Shown here one piece after another: positions 53,770 to 62,543 of a DNA stretch of 64,000 bases. Origin of the DNA: Pedobacter alluvionis (lineage in GTDB: Bacteria; Bacteroidota; Bacteroidia; Sphingobacteriales; Sphingobacteriaceae). The notes below the pieces were generated by a model. That model worked only from the letters and a program-made list of their open reading frames with translations. It ran no database searches and had not been told where the DNA came from. A program made the translations under genes and the position numbers. The stretch is taken from assembly GCF_003664035.1 (NCBI RefSeq), contig NZ_RCCK01000014.1, positions 124,001 through 188,000 on the forward strand, read 5' to 3'. Position 1 is the first letter of the stretch, and each line of letters begins with the position of its first letter.

Positions 53770-54603
53770 ATGGAAACGACAAAACGAGTAGCAATTCAGG
53801 GTATTAAAGCATCTTTCCACGAAGAAGCCGCGTACAAATTTTTTGGTAAGGACATTGAAACTGTTGAGTGTAATTCTTTTAAAGAAACCTGCGACAAGCT
53901 AGAGAAAAACGATGCCGATTTCGTGGTAATGGCTATCGAAAACTCTATTGCGGGTAGCTTATTACCAAACTATACCTTGATCCGCGATTACGGCTTTTCA
54001 GTTGTGGGCGAAGTTTACTTAGCTATCCAATTGCACCTAATGGCGTTACCGGGCATAAAGTTTGAGGATATTAAAGTGGTTACCTCACACCCTATCGCCA
54101 TCCGCCAGTGTATCGATTTCTTTTACGATTATCCTCACATTAAAATTGTAGAAAGCAACGATACTGCTGCCTGCGCAAAACGGATCCAGGAAGAGCAATT
54201 AACAGATACCATGGCCATTGCAAACAGCTTAGCCGCTGAACTTTATGGCTTAAATATTTTAGAACGCCGTGTAGAATCGAACAAAAAAAATTATACCCGT
54301 TTCCTGATTCTTAAAAAAGACAAGACAGACGAAGGAAAGAAAATAAACAAAGCATCAATCTGTTTTCAGGTCGGACATAAAGCAGGCTCATTGGCAACTG
54401 TGTTAAATATTTTCGCTGAACAGGATGTAAGCTTAACAAAAATACAATCTATGCCGGTTTTAGGTAAAAGAAATGAGTATTACTTTTACGTGGATTTAGA
54501 GTGGCCAAGCACCGAAAAATACGATAAAGCGATTAGAAAAGCATTAAAATATACATCGAACTTTAATATCTTAGGAGAGTATCAGAAGAACGATAAAGTA
54601 TAA
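53770..54603 (+). CDS. pheA: prephenate dehydratase with ACT domain
   Basis: Turns prephenate into phenylpyruvate, the phenylalanine branch. It has 277 residues. The catalytic part (1-185) carries VAIQGIKASFHEEAAYKFFG, AIENSIAGSLLPNY, VTSHPIAIRQC, SNDTAACAKRI and the conserved NYTRFLIL with the T-R-F triplet. The C-terminal ACT domain (195-270: SICFQVGHKAGSLATVLNIF) is the usual site of Phe feedback, in addition to the attenuator ahead of it. No chorismate mutase is fused here; that activity sits on the next gene. Confidence 0.94.
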   Translation: METTKRVAIQGIKASFHEEAAYKFFGKDIETVECNSFKETCDKLEKNDADFVVMAIENSIAGSLLPNYTLIRDYGFSVVGEVYLAIQLHLMALPGIKFEDIKVVTSHPIAIRQCIDFFYDYPHIKIVESNDTAACAKRIQEEQLTDTMAIANSLAAELYGLNILERRVESNKKNYTRFLILKKDKTDEGKKINKASICFQVGHKAGSLATVLNIFAEQDVSLTKIQSMPVLGKRNEYYFYVDLEWPSTEKYDKAIRKALKYTSNFNILGEYQKNDKV

Positions 54604-54728
54604 TAGTCGGGAGTCCATAGTCAGGAGTCAGAAGATAAATAGCAGAACATCCAATTAATAATATAAAATAATTAAAATATAATTCCGGACATCCACCTAA
54701 GACTACGGAATTTAAACACCCAATCATC

Positions 54729-55868
54729 ATGAAACTTAATTTAAACATTCAGCCTTTAAACACCTGGTTAAACGTAAACAACGAACCATTAATCATTTCT
54801 GGTCCTTGTAGTGCAGAAACTGAAGAACAACTATTAACCACAGCACATTTATTGGCTGCTACCGGAAAAGTATCGGTATTGAGAGCTGGTATCTGGAAAC
54901 CACGTACCCGTCCGGGAGAATTCGAAGGTATCGGAAGTATTGGTTTAGAGTGGTTAAAACGCGCTAAAGCAGAAACCGGTTTGCCAACGGCTGTAGAGGT
55001 TGCCAATGCAAAACACGTTGAAGAAGCGTTAGCAGCTGGTGTAGATATTCTTTGGATTGGTGCACGTTCTACAGTAAACCCGTTCACAGTTCAGGAAATT
55101 GCTGATGCTTTAAAAGGACATGATGTTCCGGTATTGATTAAAAACCCGGTTAACCCAGATTTACAGTTATGGATCGGTGCAATTGAGCGTATCAATGGCG
55201 CAGGAATTACTAAAATCGGTGCTATTCACCGCGGTTTCTCTTCATTCGAGAAAAGTTCTTTCCGTAACGAACCAATGTGGGAACTTGCTATTCAGTTAAA
55301 AACACTTTGTCCTGAATTACCGATCATCAACGACCCAAGTCACATTTGCGGTAACCGTGAGTTAATCCCTTACATCTCTCAAAAAGCTTTGGATTTAGAT
55401 ATGCAAGGTTTAATGATCGAATCTCACGTAGATCCTTCAGTTGCCTGGACAGATGCTAAACAACAAGTTACTCCAGCTGCTTTAGCTGAATTGGTAGACC
55501 GTTTAACGGTACGTGAACCAGAAGCACCAAACGAAGCTTTCGCTGATAAATTAGCCGACTTACGTAAATCAATCGATAAAATTGATGATATTTTATTACA
55601 GAAATTAGGCGAACGTATGGCCATCGTTGAGAAAATCGGCGAGTTTAAACGTGATAACCAGGTAACTATTTTACAGGTTAACCGTTGGGATGCCATCATT
55701 AAAAAGGGTCACGCTTTTGCAAAAGCTTTAAAATTAGACCTGAACTTTACGGAGAAATTCTTAGAATTGATGCACGGTGAATCGATCCGTAAACAAACTG
55801 AAATTATGAATGCTGGTAAAGCTGAAAAAGGCATTGCGGCTGAGCAACATACTGAGGTTAAAGCGTAG
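54729..55868 (+). CDS. bifunctional DAHP synthase / chorismate mutase
   Basis: 379 residues. Residues about 15-265 are a type I beta DAHP synthase (KDO8P-synthase-like): PLIISGPCSAETEEQL, RAGIWKPRTRPGEFEG, KNPVNPDLQLWIGAIERI, NDPSHICGNRELI. Residues about 275-360 are an AroQ-type chorismate mutase: KLADLRKSIDKIDDILLQKL and ERMAIVEKIGEFKR. One protein thus performs the first step of the pathway and the branch-point step. The 125-bp spacer before it holds stutter repeats (GGGAGTCCATAGTCAGGAGT) but no terminator, so it belongs to the pheA operon. Confidence 0.94.
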   Translation: MKLNLNIQPLNTWLNVNNEPLIISGPCSAETEEQLLTTAHLLAATGKVSVLRAGIWKPRTRPGEFEGIGSIGLEWLKRAKAETGLPTAVEVANAKHVEEALAAGVDILWIGARSTVNPFTVQEIADALKGHDVPVLIKNPVNPDLQLWIGAIERINGAGITKIGAIHRGFSSFEKSSFRNEPMWELAIQLKTLCPELPIINDPSHICGNRELIPYISQKALDLDMQGLMIESHVDPSVAWTDAKQQVTPAALAELVDRLTVREPEAPNEAFADKLADLRKSIDKIDDILLQKLGERMAIVEKIGEFKRDNQVTILQVNRWDAIIKKGHAFAKALKLDLNFTEKFLELMHGESIRKQTEIMNAGKAEKGIAAEQHTEVKA

Positions 55869-56042
55869 TTGAGGTAAAAGCTGAAAGACTAAAGCTTAAA
55901 GCTAAGTTTAACAGTGGTGTCATCCTGAGCCTGTCGAAGGGCTTATAATACTTTCGATAACTCAATGTGATATAAAACAAATATAATGTGGTGTCAGGTG
56001 TTTCCATCTGACACTTACATTTAAGAATAAAAACAGAATAAA

Positions 56043-57311
56043 ATGTCGAAAAACGCCTTAGTTTCTTTTAAATTAACCAAGAATATCAATACGGAAATCC
56101 AATTAACAGGCTCTAAAAGCGAATGCAACAGAGCTTTGATTATTAGCGCTTTAAGCAAGAAACTGGTTAAAGTTAAAAACCTTTCCAATGCTGCCGATAC
56201 TGTAACGTTAAATGGAATTCTGAATAATCTGGAAGAAGAATTAGAAGTTGAAATTGAGGAATCAAAAACGGTAGATGTTGGTCCTGCGGGAACTGCGATG
56301 CGCTTTTTATCAGCTTATCTTTCTGCTAAAAACGGGAATTTCCTATTAACAGGAACCGAAAGAATGAAGCAACGTCCGATCGGGATTTTGGCTGAGGCAT
56401 TGAGAACAATCGGTGCTGATATTTCGTATGCAGAAGCAGATGGTTTTCCTCCATTAAATATTACAGGTCCTTTAAATCAAAAAACTGCTGAAGTTAAAAT
56501 AAAAGGCGATATCAGCAGTCAGTATATTTCGGCTTTGCTGATGATTGCCCCTATCCTGCCTCAGGGTTTAACGTTAGAAATTGAAGGCGAATTGACCTCT
56601 AAACCGTATGTAGATATGACTTTAGATATGTTGGCTGAAGTTGGCATTGAACATAGCTGGAACGAAAATTCAATTACCATTAAACCACAGGCTTTTAAAC
56701 CTGGTACTTTGGTTGTTGAGCCAGACTGGAGCGCGGCATCGTATTGGTATAGCATTGCAGCTTTAGCAGATGAAGCAGAAATTAGCTTACCCGCTTTAAA
56801 AGAGAAAAGTTTACAGGGTGATAGCCAGATCAAAAATATCATGAAGATTTTTGGCATCGCTACCAGCAAAACCGATAAGGGAATTGCCATTAGCAACTTA
56901 GGCCATTCTTTAGATACTAAAGAAGTTTTAGATTTAAAAACCTGCCCGGATTTAGCACAAACTATTGTAGTTATTGCTGCAGCTCTGGGTAAAAATATGT
57001 CTTTTACGGGCTTAGAAACCTTAAAAATCAAAGAAACAGACCGTATTGCAGCCCTTCAGAACGAATTGGCTAAAATAGGTGTTACTTTTACAGAAGATAA
57101 TCTGGTTTATACTTTAAATACAGATAACCTTCATTTTCCTGATAAAGTTACTTTTGCAACCTACGAGGACCACCGTATGGCAATGGCTTTTGCTCCTCTT
57201 GCACTATTGATTAACGAAGTTGAAATTGAAGAAATGCAGGTAGTAGAAAAATCTTATCCTTATTATTGGGAAGATTTGAAAAAAGCGGGATTTGATGTTA
57301 GCATAAAGTAA
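56043..57311 (+). CDS. aroA: EPSP synthase (3-phosphoshikimate 1-carboxyvinyltransferase)
   Basis: 422 residues. LTGSKSECNRALIISALS (variant of the usual SKSxSNRxL loop), VGPAGTAMRFLSAYLS, GTERMKQRPIGILAEAL, DISSQYISALLM, TSKPYVDMTLDML, LKIKETDRIAALQNEL and YEDHRMAMAFAPLAL contain the phosphate- and PEP-binding residues. Sixth step of the shikimate pathway. A 174-bp spacer with a repeat (GTCATCCTGAGCCTGTCGAA) precedes it; aroC follows after 85 bp. Confidence 0.95.
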   Translation: MSKNALVSFKLTKNINTEIQLTGSKSECNRALIISALSKKLVKVKNLSNAADTVTLNGILNNLEEELEVEIEESKTVDVGPAGTAMRFLSAYLSAKNGNFLLTGTERMKQRPIGILAEALRTIGADISYAEADGFPPLNITGPLNQKTAEVKIKGDISSQYISALLMIAPILPQGLTLEIEGELTSKPYVDMTLDMLAEVGIEHSWNENSITIKPQAFKPGTLVVEPDWSAASYWYSIAALADEAEISLPALKEKSLQGDSQIKNIMKIFGIATSKTDKGIAISNLGHSLDTKEVLDLKTCPDLAQTIVVIAAALGKNMSFTGLETLKIKETDRIAALQNELAKIGVTFTEDNLVYTLNTDNLHFPDKVTFATYEDHRMAMAFAPLALLINEVEIEEMQVVEKSYPYYWEDLKKAGFDVSIK

Positions 57312-57396
57312 GTACAAAGTATTAAGATCCAAGTATCGAGATTGGATGTGAAAATCCATTCCATAATTTAATCAATCTATAATTCAATCAAAAATA

Positions 57397-58494
57397 ATGG
57401 CAGGCAACTCATTCGGACAACTATTTCGCATCACCACTTTTGGCGAATCTCATGGCGTAGCCATTGGGGTAATTATTGATGGCTGTCCGGCGCAATTGGA
57501 TATCGATATGGATTTTATCCAGTCAGAACTTGACAAACGTAAACCGGGTCAATCCAAAATCACCACGCAAAGAAAAGAAAGCGATACCGTTCAGGTTTTG
57601 TCGGGGGTATTTGAAGGAAAAAGTACCGGGACACCAATTGCCTTGCTTATTCCAAACGAAGATCAACGCTCAAAAGATTATGGCCACAATGTTGATGTTT
57701 ACCGCCCCAGCCACGCTGATTATGTTTATGATGCGAAATATGGTATCCGCGATCACCGTGGCGGAGGCCGTTCTTCTGCGCGTGAAACTGCTGCCCGTGT
57801 AGCAGCCGGAGCAATTGCCAAGCTGTTTTTAAAGCACCAGGGCATTGAAATTTTCGCACACGTAACTTCAGTAGGAACAATAGAAGCTCCTAATTTGGAA
57901 GGCAATGATTTATCAGCGTTATTGCAGATTAGAGAAGAAAATATTGTGCGTTGTGCCGATCCGGCAACGGCAAACGAAATGATTGAGTTTATCGATTCGG
58001 TTAGAAAAGACGGCGATACCGTTGGCGGAAAAATAGGCTGCATAATAAAAGGCTGCCCTGCGGGTTTAGGTGAACCAGTTTTTGATAAATTGCATGCCGA
58101 TTTAGGGAAAGCTATGCTCAGCATTAACGCTGTTCATGGTTTCGAATATGGCTCTGGCTTTGCCGGAAGTGAATTAAGAGGATCTCAGCACAATGACATC
58201 CCTCAGCCAAAAGTTGCTGATTCGAAAGTTTTTAAAACAACTACCAATTATGCCGGTGGCATTTTGGGCGGCATCTCTAACGGGATGGATATTACCTTCA
58301 AAGTAGCTTTTAAGCCTGTTGCCACCATTATGCATAACCAACAAACCATCAATGCAGCTGGCGAAGCTTCGGAGATTAAAGGCAAAGGCCGGCATGACCC
58401 TTGTGTGGTACCCAGGGCAGTAGTAATTGTTGAGGCGATGGCTGCACTCGTTTTAGCCGATCAGTTTTTAAGAAACAAAGTAAGTATTATTTAA
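57397..58494 (+). CDS. aroC: chorismate synthase
   Basis: 365 residues, FMN-dependent. GNSFGQLFRITTFGESHGVAIG (in part), RKPGQSKITTQRKESD, YRPSHADYVYDAKYG, DHRGGGRSSARETAARVAAG (20), and the C-terminal RHDPCVVPRAVVIVEAMAAL are signature segments. It completes chorismate synthesis for the PheA branch of the same operon. The spacer before it (57312-57396) has stutter repeats only. Confidence 0.96.
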   Translation: MAGNSFGQLFRITTFGESHGVAIGVIIDGCPAQLDIDMDFIQSELDKRKPGQSKITTQRKESDTVQVLSGVFEGKSTGTPIALLIPNEDQRSKDYGHNVDVYRPSHADYVYDAKYGIRDHRGGGRSSARETAARVAAGAIAKLFLKHQGIEIFAHVTSVGTIEAPNLEGNDLSALLQIREENIVRCADPATANEMIEFIDSVRKDGDTVGGKIGCIIKGCPAGLGEPVFDKLHADLGKAMLSINAVHGFEYGSGFAGSELRGSQHNDIPQPKVADSKVFKTTTNYAGGILGGISNGMDITFKVAFKPVATIMHNQQTINAAGEASEIKGKGRHDPCVVPRAVVIVEAMAALVLADQFLRNKVSII

Positions 58495-58503
58495 TTTTCG
58501 CAA

Positions 58504-59106
58504 ATGAGAACCATCACTTTCTTATTGCTATTGATCAGTATGAATGGCTTTGCACAGCGTTATGCTGAACAGATTGCCAAACATCGTGAAACCTATAAAC
58601 AGGATTTCATTAAAGACGAACGGTCACCGCTCAAGAAAAACGATCTGCAAAACCTTCATTTTTATGAGGCAGATAGTGCTTACAAAATCTTAGCCGATAT
58701 AGAAACACTTAAGAATGAAAAAGTTTTCAAAATGTCTACTTTCGATGGCTCCAGCAGCGATTATTATAAATATGCACATGTAAACTTTGTTCTTAATAGC
58801 AAAAAAATCCAAATGACTTTATATAAAAGTGTTTCTTTATCGACCAACCCAATTTATAAAGATCACCTTTTTCTGCCCTTTACTGATGAAACCAACAATA
58901 AAGAAACTTATGGCGGTGGCAGATACATTGATCTGGATGCAAAAGAAATCATAGATAACCACATTGAAATCGATTTTAACAAAGCCTATAACCCTTACTG
59001 TGCCTATAGTGACGGATACCGTTGTCCTGTGCCGCCAGAAGAAAACGACCTGCAAATGGCTGTAAAAGCAGGCGAGAAATTATATACTGGTGAAAAGAAA
59101 CACTAG
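58504..59106 (+). CDS. DUF1684 exported protein
   Basis: A 200-residue protein with signal peptide (MRTITFLLLLISMNGFAQ). The ending IDFNKAYNPYCAYSDGY, then CPVPPEENDLQMAVKAGEK is the hallmark of DUF1684. The start lies 9 bp after the aroC stop, so it may be read from the same transcript, although a link with aromatic synthesis is not evident. Function unknown; periplasmic. Confidence 0.85.
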   Translation: MRTITFLLLLISMNGFAQRYAEQIAKHRETYKQDFIKDERSPLKKNDLQNLHFYEADSAYKILADIETLKNEKVFKMSTFDGSSSDYYKYAHVNFVLNSKKIQMTLYKSVSLSTNPIYKDHLFLPFTDETNNKETYGGGRYIDLDAKEIIDNHIEIDFNKAYNPYCAYSDGYRCPVPPEENDLQMAVKAGEKLYTGEKKH

Positions 59107-59213
59107 AAATAAAAGTTAATGTTACGTTTATCTGCAAAATGATTCCTGGATTGTCTTATAATCCGCTTTTTAACGTAAATTACGAACATTAAGTAAAAAT
59201 AACCCATTCCTAA

Positions 59214-59969
59214 ATGACGTACAGCTGTTTAATTGTTGATGATAATGAAATTGAAAGAGATGCCATAGAAATGCATCTAAAAAAAATCCCGTCATTAAAT
59301 ATTATCGCTGTGTGTAGTAATGGTATAGAAGCTTCGCAAATTTTATCAACCGTTTCTGTGGATATTGTTTATTCTGATATTGATATGCCAGAGCTTTCCG
59401 GTATGGATTTATTAAAGAGTATTAAAAAACAACCGTTATTTATATTTATTACTTCATTTAGTGAGTACGCGGCAGAAAGTTTTAATCTGGATGCATTGGA
59501 TTTTATCGTAAAGCCCGCAACGTTCGAACGCATATTAAAAGCCACTAACAAAGCGATCGAGTATATTGAGTTAAGGAAACAATTAAATAAACTTCCTGTC
59601 GAAAACTTAAACAACGACGATAAAAATGATGACGATTATTTCTTTTTTAGAGAGACTAAAGGCATAACCAAGCTTAAATATAATGATGTAATTTATATTG
59701 AAAGTATGGGTGATTTTTCAAAGCTGTTTACCAGTAGCGATAAACATGTTATTTTAGTAAGCCTAAAAAATCTGGAAAAACAACTACCTTCGAAAATTTT
59801 CTCAAGGGTACACAAACAGTATATCATTAATATAAACCACATCGTAACCTTAACCAATCATGAGGTTCATTTAGATCATAACTTTCTGGTTCCCATAAGT
59901 GCTGCTAACAGGCAGGAATTATTAGAAAGATCAATTGACAAGAAAATTCTGTCGAGATTTTTAAAATAA
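59214..59969 (+). CDS. LytTR-type response regulator
   Basis: 251 residues. Receiver domain 1-120: CLIVDDNEIERDAI, phosphorylation site D55 in VYSDIDMPELSG, conserved Lys in FIVKPATFE. LytTR DNA-binding domain about 145-245: YFFFRETKGITKLKYNDVIY, SRVHKQYIINI and HNFLVPISAANRQEL. Bacteroidota LytTR regulators usually pair with a LytS-like sensor next to them on the same strand; here the only sensor is convergent. Confidence 0.92.
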   Translation: MTYSCLIVDDNEIERDAIEMHLKKIPSLNIIAVCSNGIEASQILSTVSVDIVYSDIDMPELSGMDLLKSIKKQPLFIFITSFSEYAAESFNLDALDFIVKPATFERILKATNKAIEYIELRKQLNKLPVENLNNDDKNDDDYFFFRETKGITKLKYNDVIYIESMGDFSKLFTSSDKHVILVSLKNLEKQLPSKIFSRVHKQYIININHIVTLTNHEVHLDHNFLVPISAANRQELLERSIDKKILSRFLK

Positions 59970-59970
59970 G

Positions 59971-62286
59971 TTATTTTTTCAGGATTATTTTAAAATAACT
60001 TCCACCTGTAGGATTAATATCGGCGCTAATTTTACCATCCATCAGGCTAATAAAGGTTCTGCAGAGCAATAAACCTAAACCTGTACCTTTTTCTTTATTG
60101 GTACCTGATGTACTCACACCGGCGCCTAGATAACCTGGCTTATTAAAATGCTCGACCTGTACAGGGGTCAAACCGATCCCTGTATCTGAAATTTTAATCT
60201 CCAGCACATTTCCGTTATGAGCAACACTAGTTGTAATTTTACCACCGTTTGGCGTAAATTTTATGGCATTACTGATGATGTTTCGAATAACAAGAGTTAA
60301 CATATTCGAATCTGCTTTGCAAAACGTTTTGGCTGGCACAAAATTCTGAATAGCCAGGCTTTTTTCGTTGGCATTATCCTGCAAAGAAAGAATAACTTCA
60401 TCAATCAGCTCATGAATATCCAACGATTCTAAATACGGGTTAAACCCCTGCATCTGGCTGGCCGCCCAATTAAGGAGGTTCTCCATCATTGTAGAGGTAT
60501 AGGTAAGGTTGTTTTTTAGTGCCGCAGCATACCTTTTTAATTTCTCTTGCTCAATATTCCCCCCTTCTAACAACTGCATAAAGGAAATTAATGAATTTAC
60601 AGGGGTACGCATATCGTGACTTACCACACTAAAAATACGGTCTTTAACCTTACTTAACTGCTCTAACTCCCGTTTTTGGGTATTGATAATTATATTCAGC
60701 CTCATTGTTTTCCGCTGATTAAAAAATATTACAACAGCAATAATGAGAATCAGTATGGTAGCTATGATGAGGAATAATCTTAAACGTTCATCAAATTTAA
60801 TCTGTTGTACCTGTTTACTAATTTGCTTATCTTTTATCCCGGCGGCTAACTTTGCCTCAAATTTAGCATTAGCAAATTTACTATCCTGAGCCAAACGCTG
60901 AATATTGAGATCAGCTTTTGCCTTTTGAAAAGTTAGGAGGTCTAATGCTTTTTCTTTATCACTCAACACTAATTGTTGCCTTTTTAGTTCAAGTTCTTGT
61001 TGTTGTCGTTTTAACTCGCCATCTGTAAGTTTTTGCTTCAATAAATAATCGCGTTCTTTAATCCCAAAATCGAGCTGCATCTGCCTTCTGGTAATTTCCT
61101 TTTCCTTTTCCTGATCGAAAATCTTATCCCTAACTGCAATATACTGCCTAAAGTAGGCTAATGATTTGTTATAATCCTTTTGTTTTTCATATACCGTACT
61201 CAATCCCAAATTAGATTGTTTTTCTATATCTAATAATCTGTTTTCTTCGGCAATTTTTAAACTATTATTGAGTAATGGGATGGCATTTTCAAAATCATTT
61301 TCCTTTTGGTAAAAGTTCCCCAATGCATATAAACTTGCGGCATAGGCTTCTTTATCTTCTCCCGACTTATTTAACTCAACTGATTTTTGATATGACTTTA
61401 ACGCTGCGTCCTTTTGTCCTATTGAACTGTATAAGTCAGCAAGTTCTCGTTTAACAGTGGCTATTAAACCTATATCTCCAATGCCTTCCGATACTCGCAA
61501 CGATTTATTGTAATACGCTAAAGCCAGTTTAATTTTCTGGTCAGGCAATACATTCATCTCCCTTAATTCGCGATCTGAGGCCTCGAAATAATTGGTACCA
61601 ATCAAACCATAAACAACCGCTACGCCTCTTGTATTTTCACCCGCTTTAGCAAATACTTTTAGGGCCATGTTCATATAAACCAAGGCCTGACTCTGATTAC
61701 CCAAACTTTGGTAAATAGTAGAAATATTGGTATAACAACTTGCCATGTCGCCTTCGTTGCCCATTTTTTCGAAGATCGCTATGGCCTTTTGGTTAACTTC
61801 TAACGATTTTGCATAATCAGGAATGCTGCCATATAAAGCCCCTAAATTGAGGTAAGTTCCGGCAACCATATCTAAGTTACCTACTGAGGAAAATTCGGCG
61901 ACTGCATTGTGATAATTCTCTTCTGCCTTTTGATAATTAGACCTACCGTGATACATTGTACCTCTACGGTAATAAGCCATTGCAGAGAATTTTTTTAGAT
62001 TTCTCTCATGTGAAAGCTGAATGGTTTTATCAACATACTCTTCCGCTTTATCTACACTTTTCATCCTCATGTATTGGCGGTAAACTTCCGTCAATATTTT
62101 GATTTTAGTGGAATCTGTTTTTAGATTCTTTTGATTTAAACTTAAAAGGCTATCCAGTTTTTTCTGCGGGGCACTCATCTGACCAAAACCTGCCGTACAT
62201 AAAAACAAAAAAAGCAGGAACAGCATACTTTTTTTCAAAAAACATACTTTGCTAACAAACTGAGCATGTACAAGATGGAGATTCAT
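59971..62286 (-). CDS. TPR-containing sensor histidine kinase
   Basis: 771 residues. N-terminal hydrophobic signal/anchor (residues about 12-35), then about seven TPR units up to residue 400 (MAYYRRGTMYHGRSNYQKAE is a typical one), a coiled-coil stretch (400-490), a membrane helix (LFLIIATILILIIAVVIFF), HisKA with H557 in VVSHDMRTPVNSL, and HATPase_c (NIISNAIKFTPNGG, ISDTGIGLTPVQVEHF, KGTGLGLLLCRTF). The output partner is unknown. Its stop lies 1 bp from that of the LytTR gene. Confidence 0.92.
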   Translation of the reverse strand: MNLHLVHAQFVSKVCFLKKSMLFLLFLFLCTAGFGQMSAPQKKLDSLLSLNQKNLKTDSTKIKILTEVYRQYMRMKSVDKAEEYVDKTIQLSHERNLKKFSAMAYYRRGTMYHGRSNYQKAEENYHNAVAEFSSVGNLDMVAGTYLNLGALYGSIPDYAKSLEVNQKAIAIFEKMGNEGDMASCYTNISTIYQSLGNQSQALVYMNMALKVFAKAGENTRGVAVVYGLIGTNYFEASDRELREMNVLPDQKIKLALAYYNKSLRVSEGIGDIGLIATVKRELADLYSSIGQKDAALKSYQKSVELNKSGEDKEAYAASLYALGNFYQKENDFENAIPLLNNSLKIAEENRLLDIEKQSNLGLSTVYEKQKDYNKSLAYFRQYIAVRDKIFDQEKEKEITRRQMQLDFGIKERDYLLKQKLTDGELKRQQQELELKRQQLVLSDKEKALDLLTFQKAKADLNIQRLAQDSKFANAKFEAKLAAGIKDKQISKQVQQIKFDERLRLFLIIATILILIIAVVIFFNQRKTMRLNIIINTQKRELEQLSKVKDRIFSVVSHDMRTPVNSLISFMQLLEGGNIEQEKLKRYAAALKNNLTYTSTMMENLLNWAASQMQGFNPYLESLDIHELIDEVILSLQDNANEKSLAIQNFVPAKTFCKADSNMLTLVIRNIISNAIKFTPNGGKITTSVAHNGNVLEIKISDTGIGLTPVQVEHFNKPGYLGAGVSTSGTNKEKGTGLGLLLCRTFISLMDGKISADINPTGGSYFKIILKK

Positions 62287-62543
62287 TTTCAGATCAAACT
62301 AATAATTTGTTTTATCGGAAAATAGTACAAAAAATCTCGAAAATTACAGCATTTCATGTTCGTGATGAGATAAAACATTCTGAAATAGGAATAGGCTATA
62401 AAAGTAAATAAAAAAGTGGTCAAAAGACACCCATTTTGTTACCTTTTGATAAAAATCACAATCATTTAAGCATAAAAAGATAATTAACAGACTTTTAACC
62501 CTTTAAATTATTCAGACCTTTAAATTTATACCTAACCATCATT

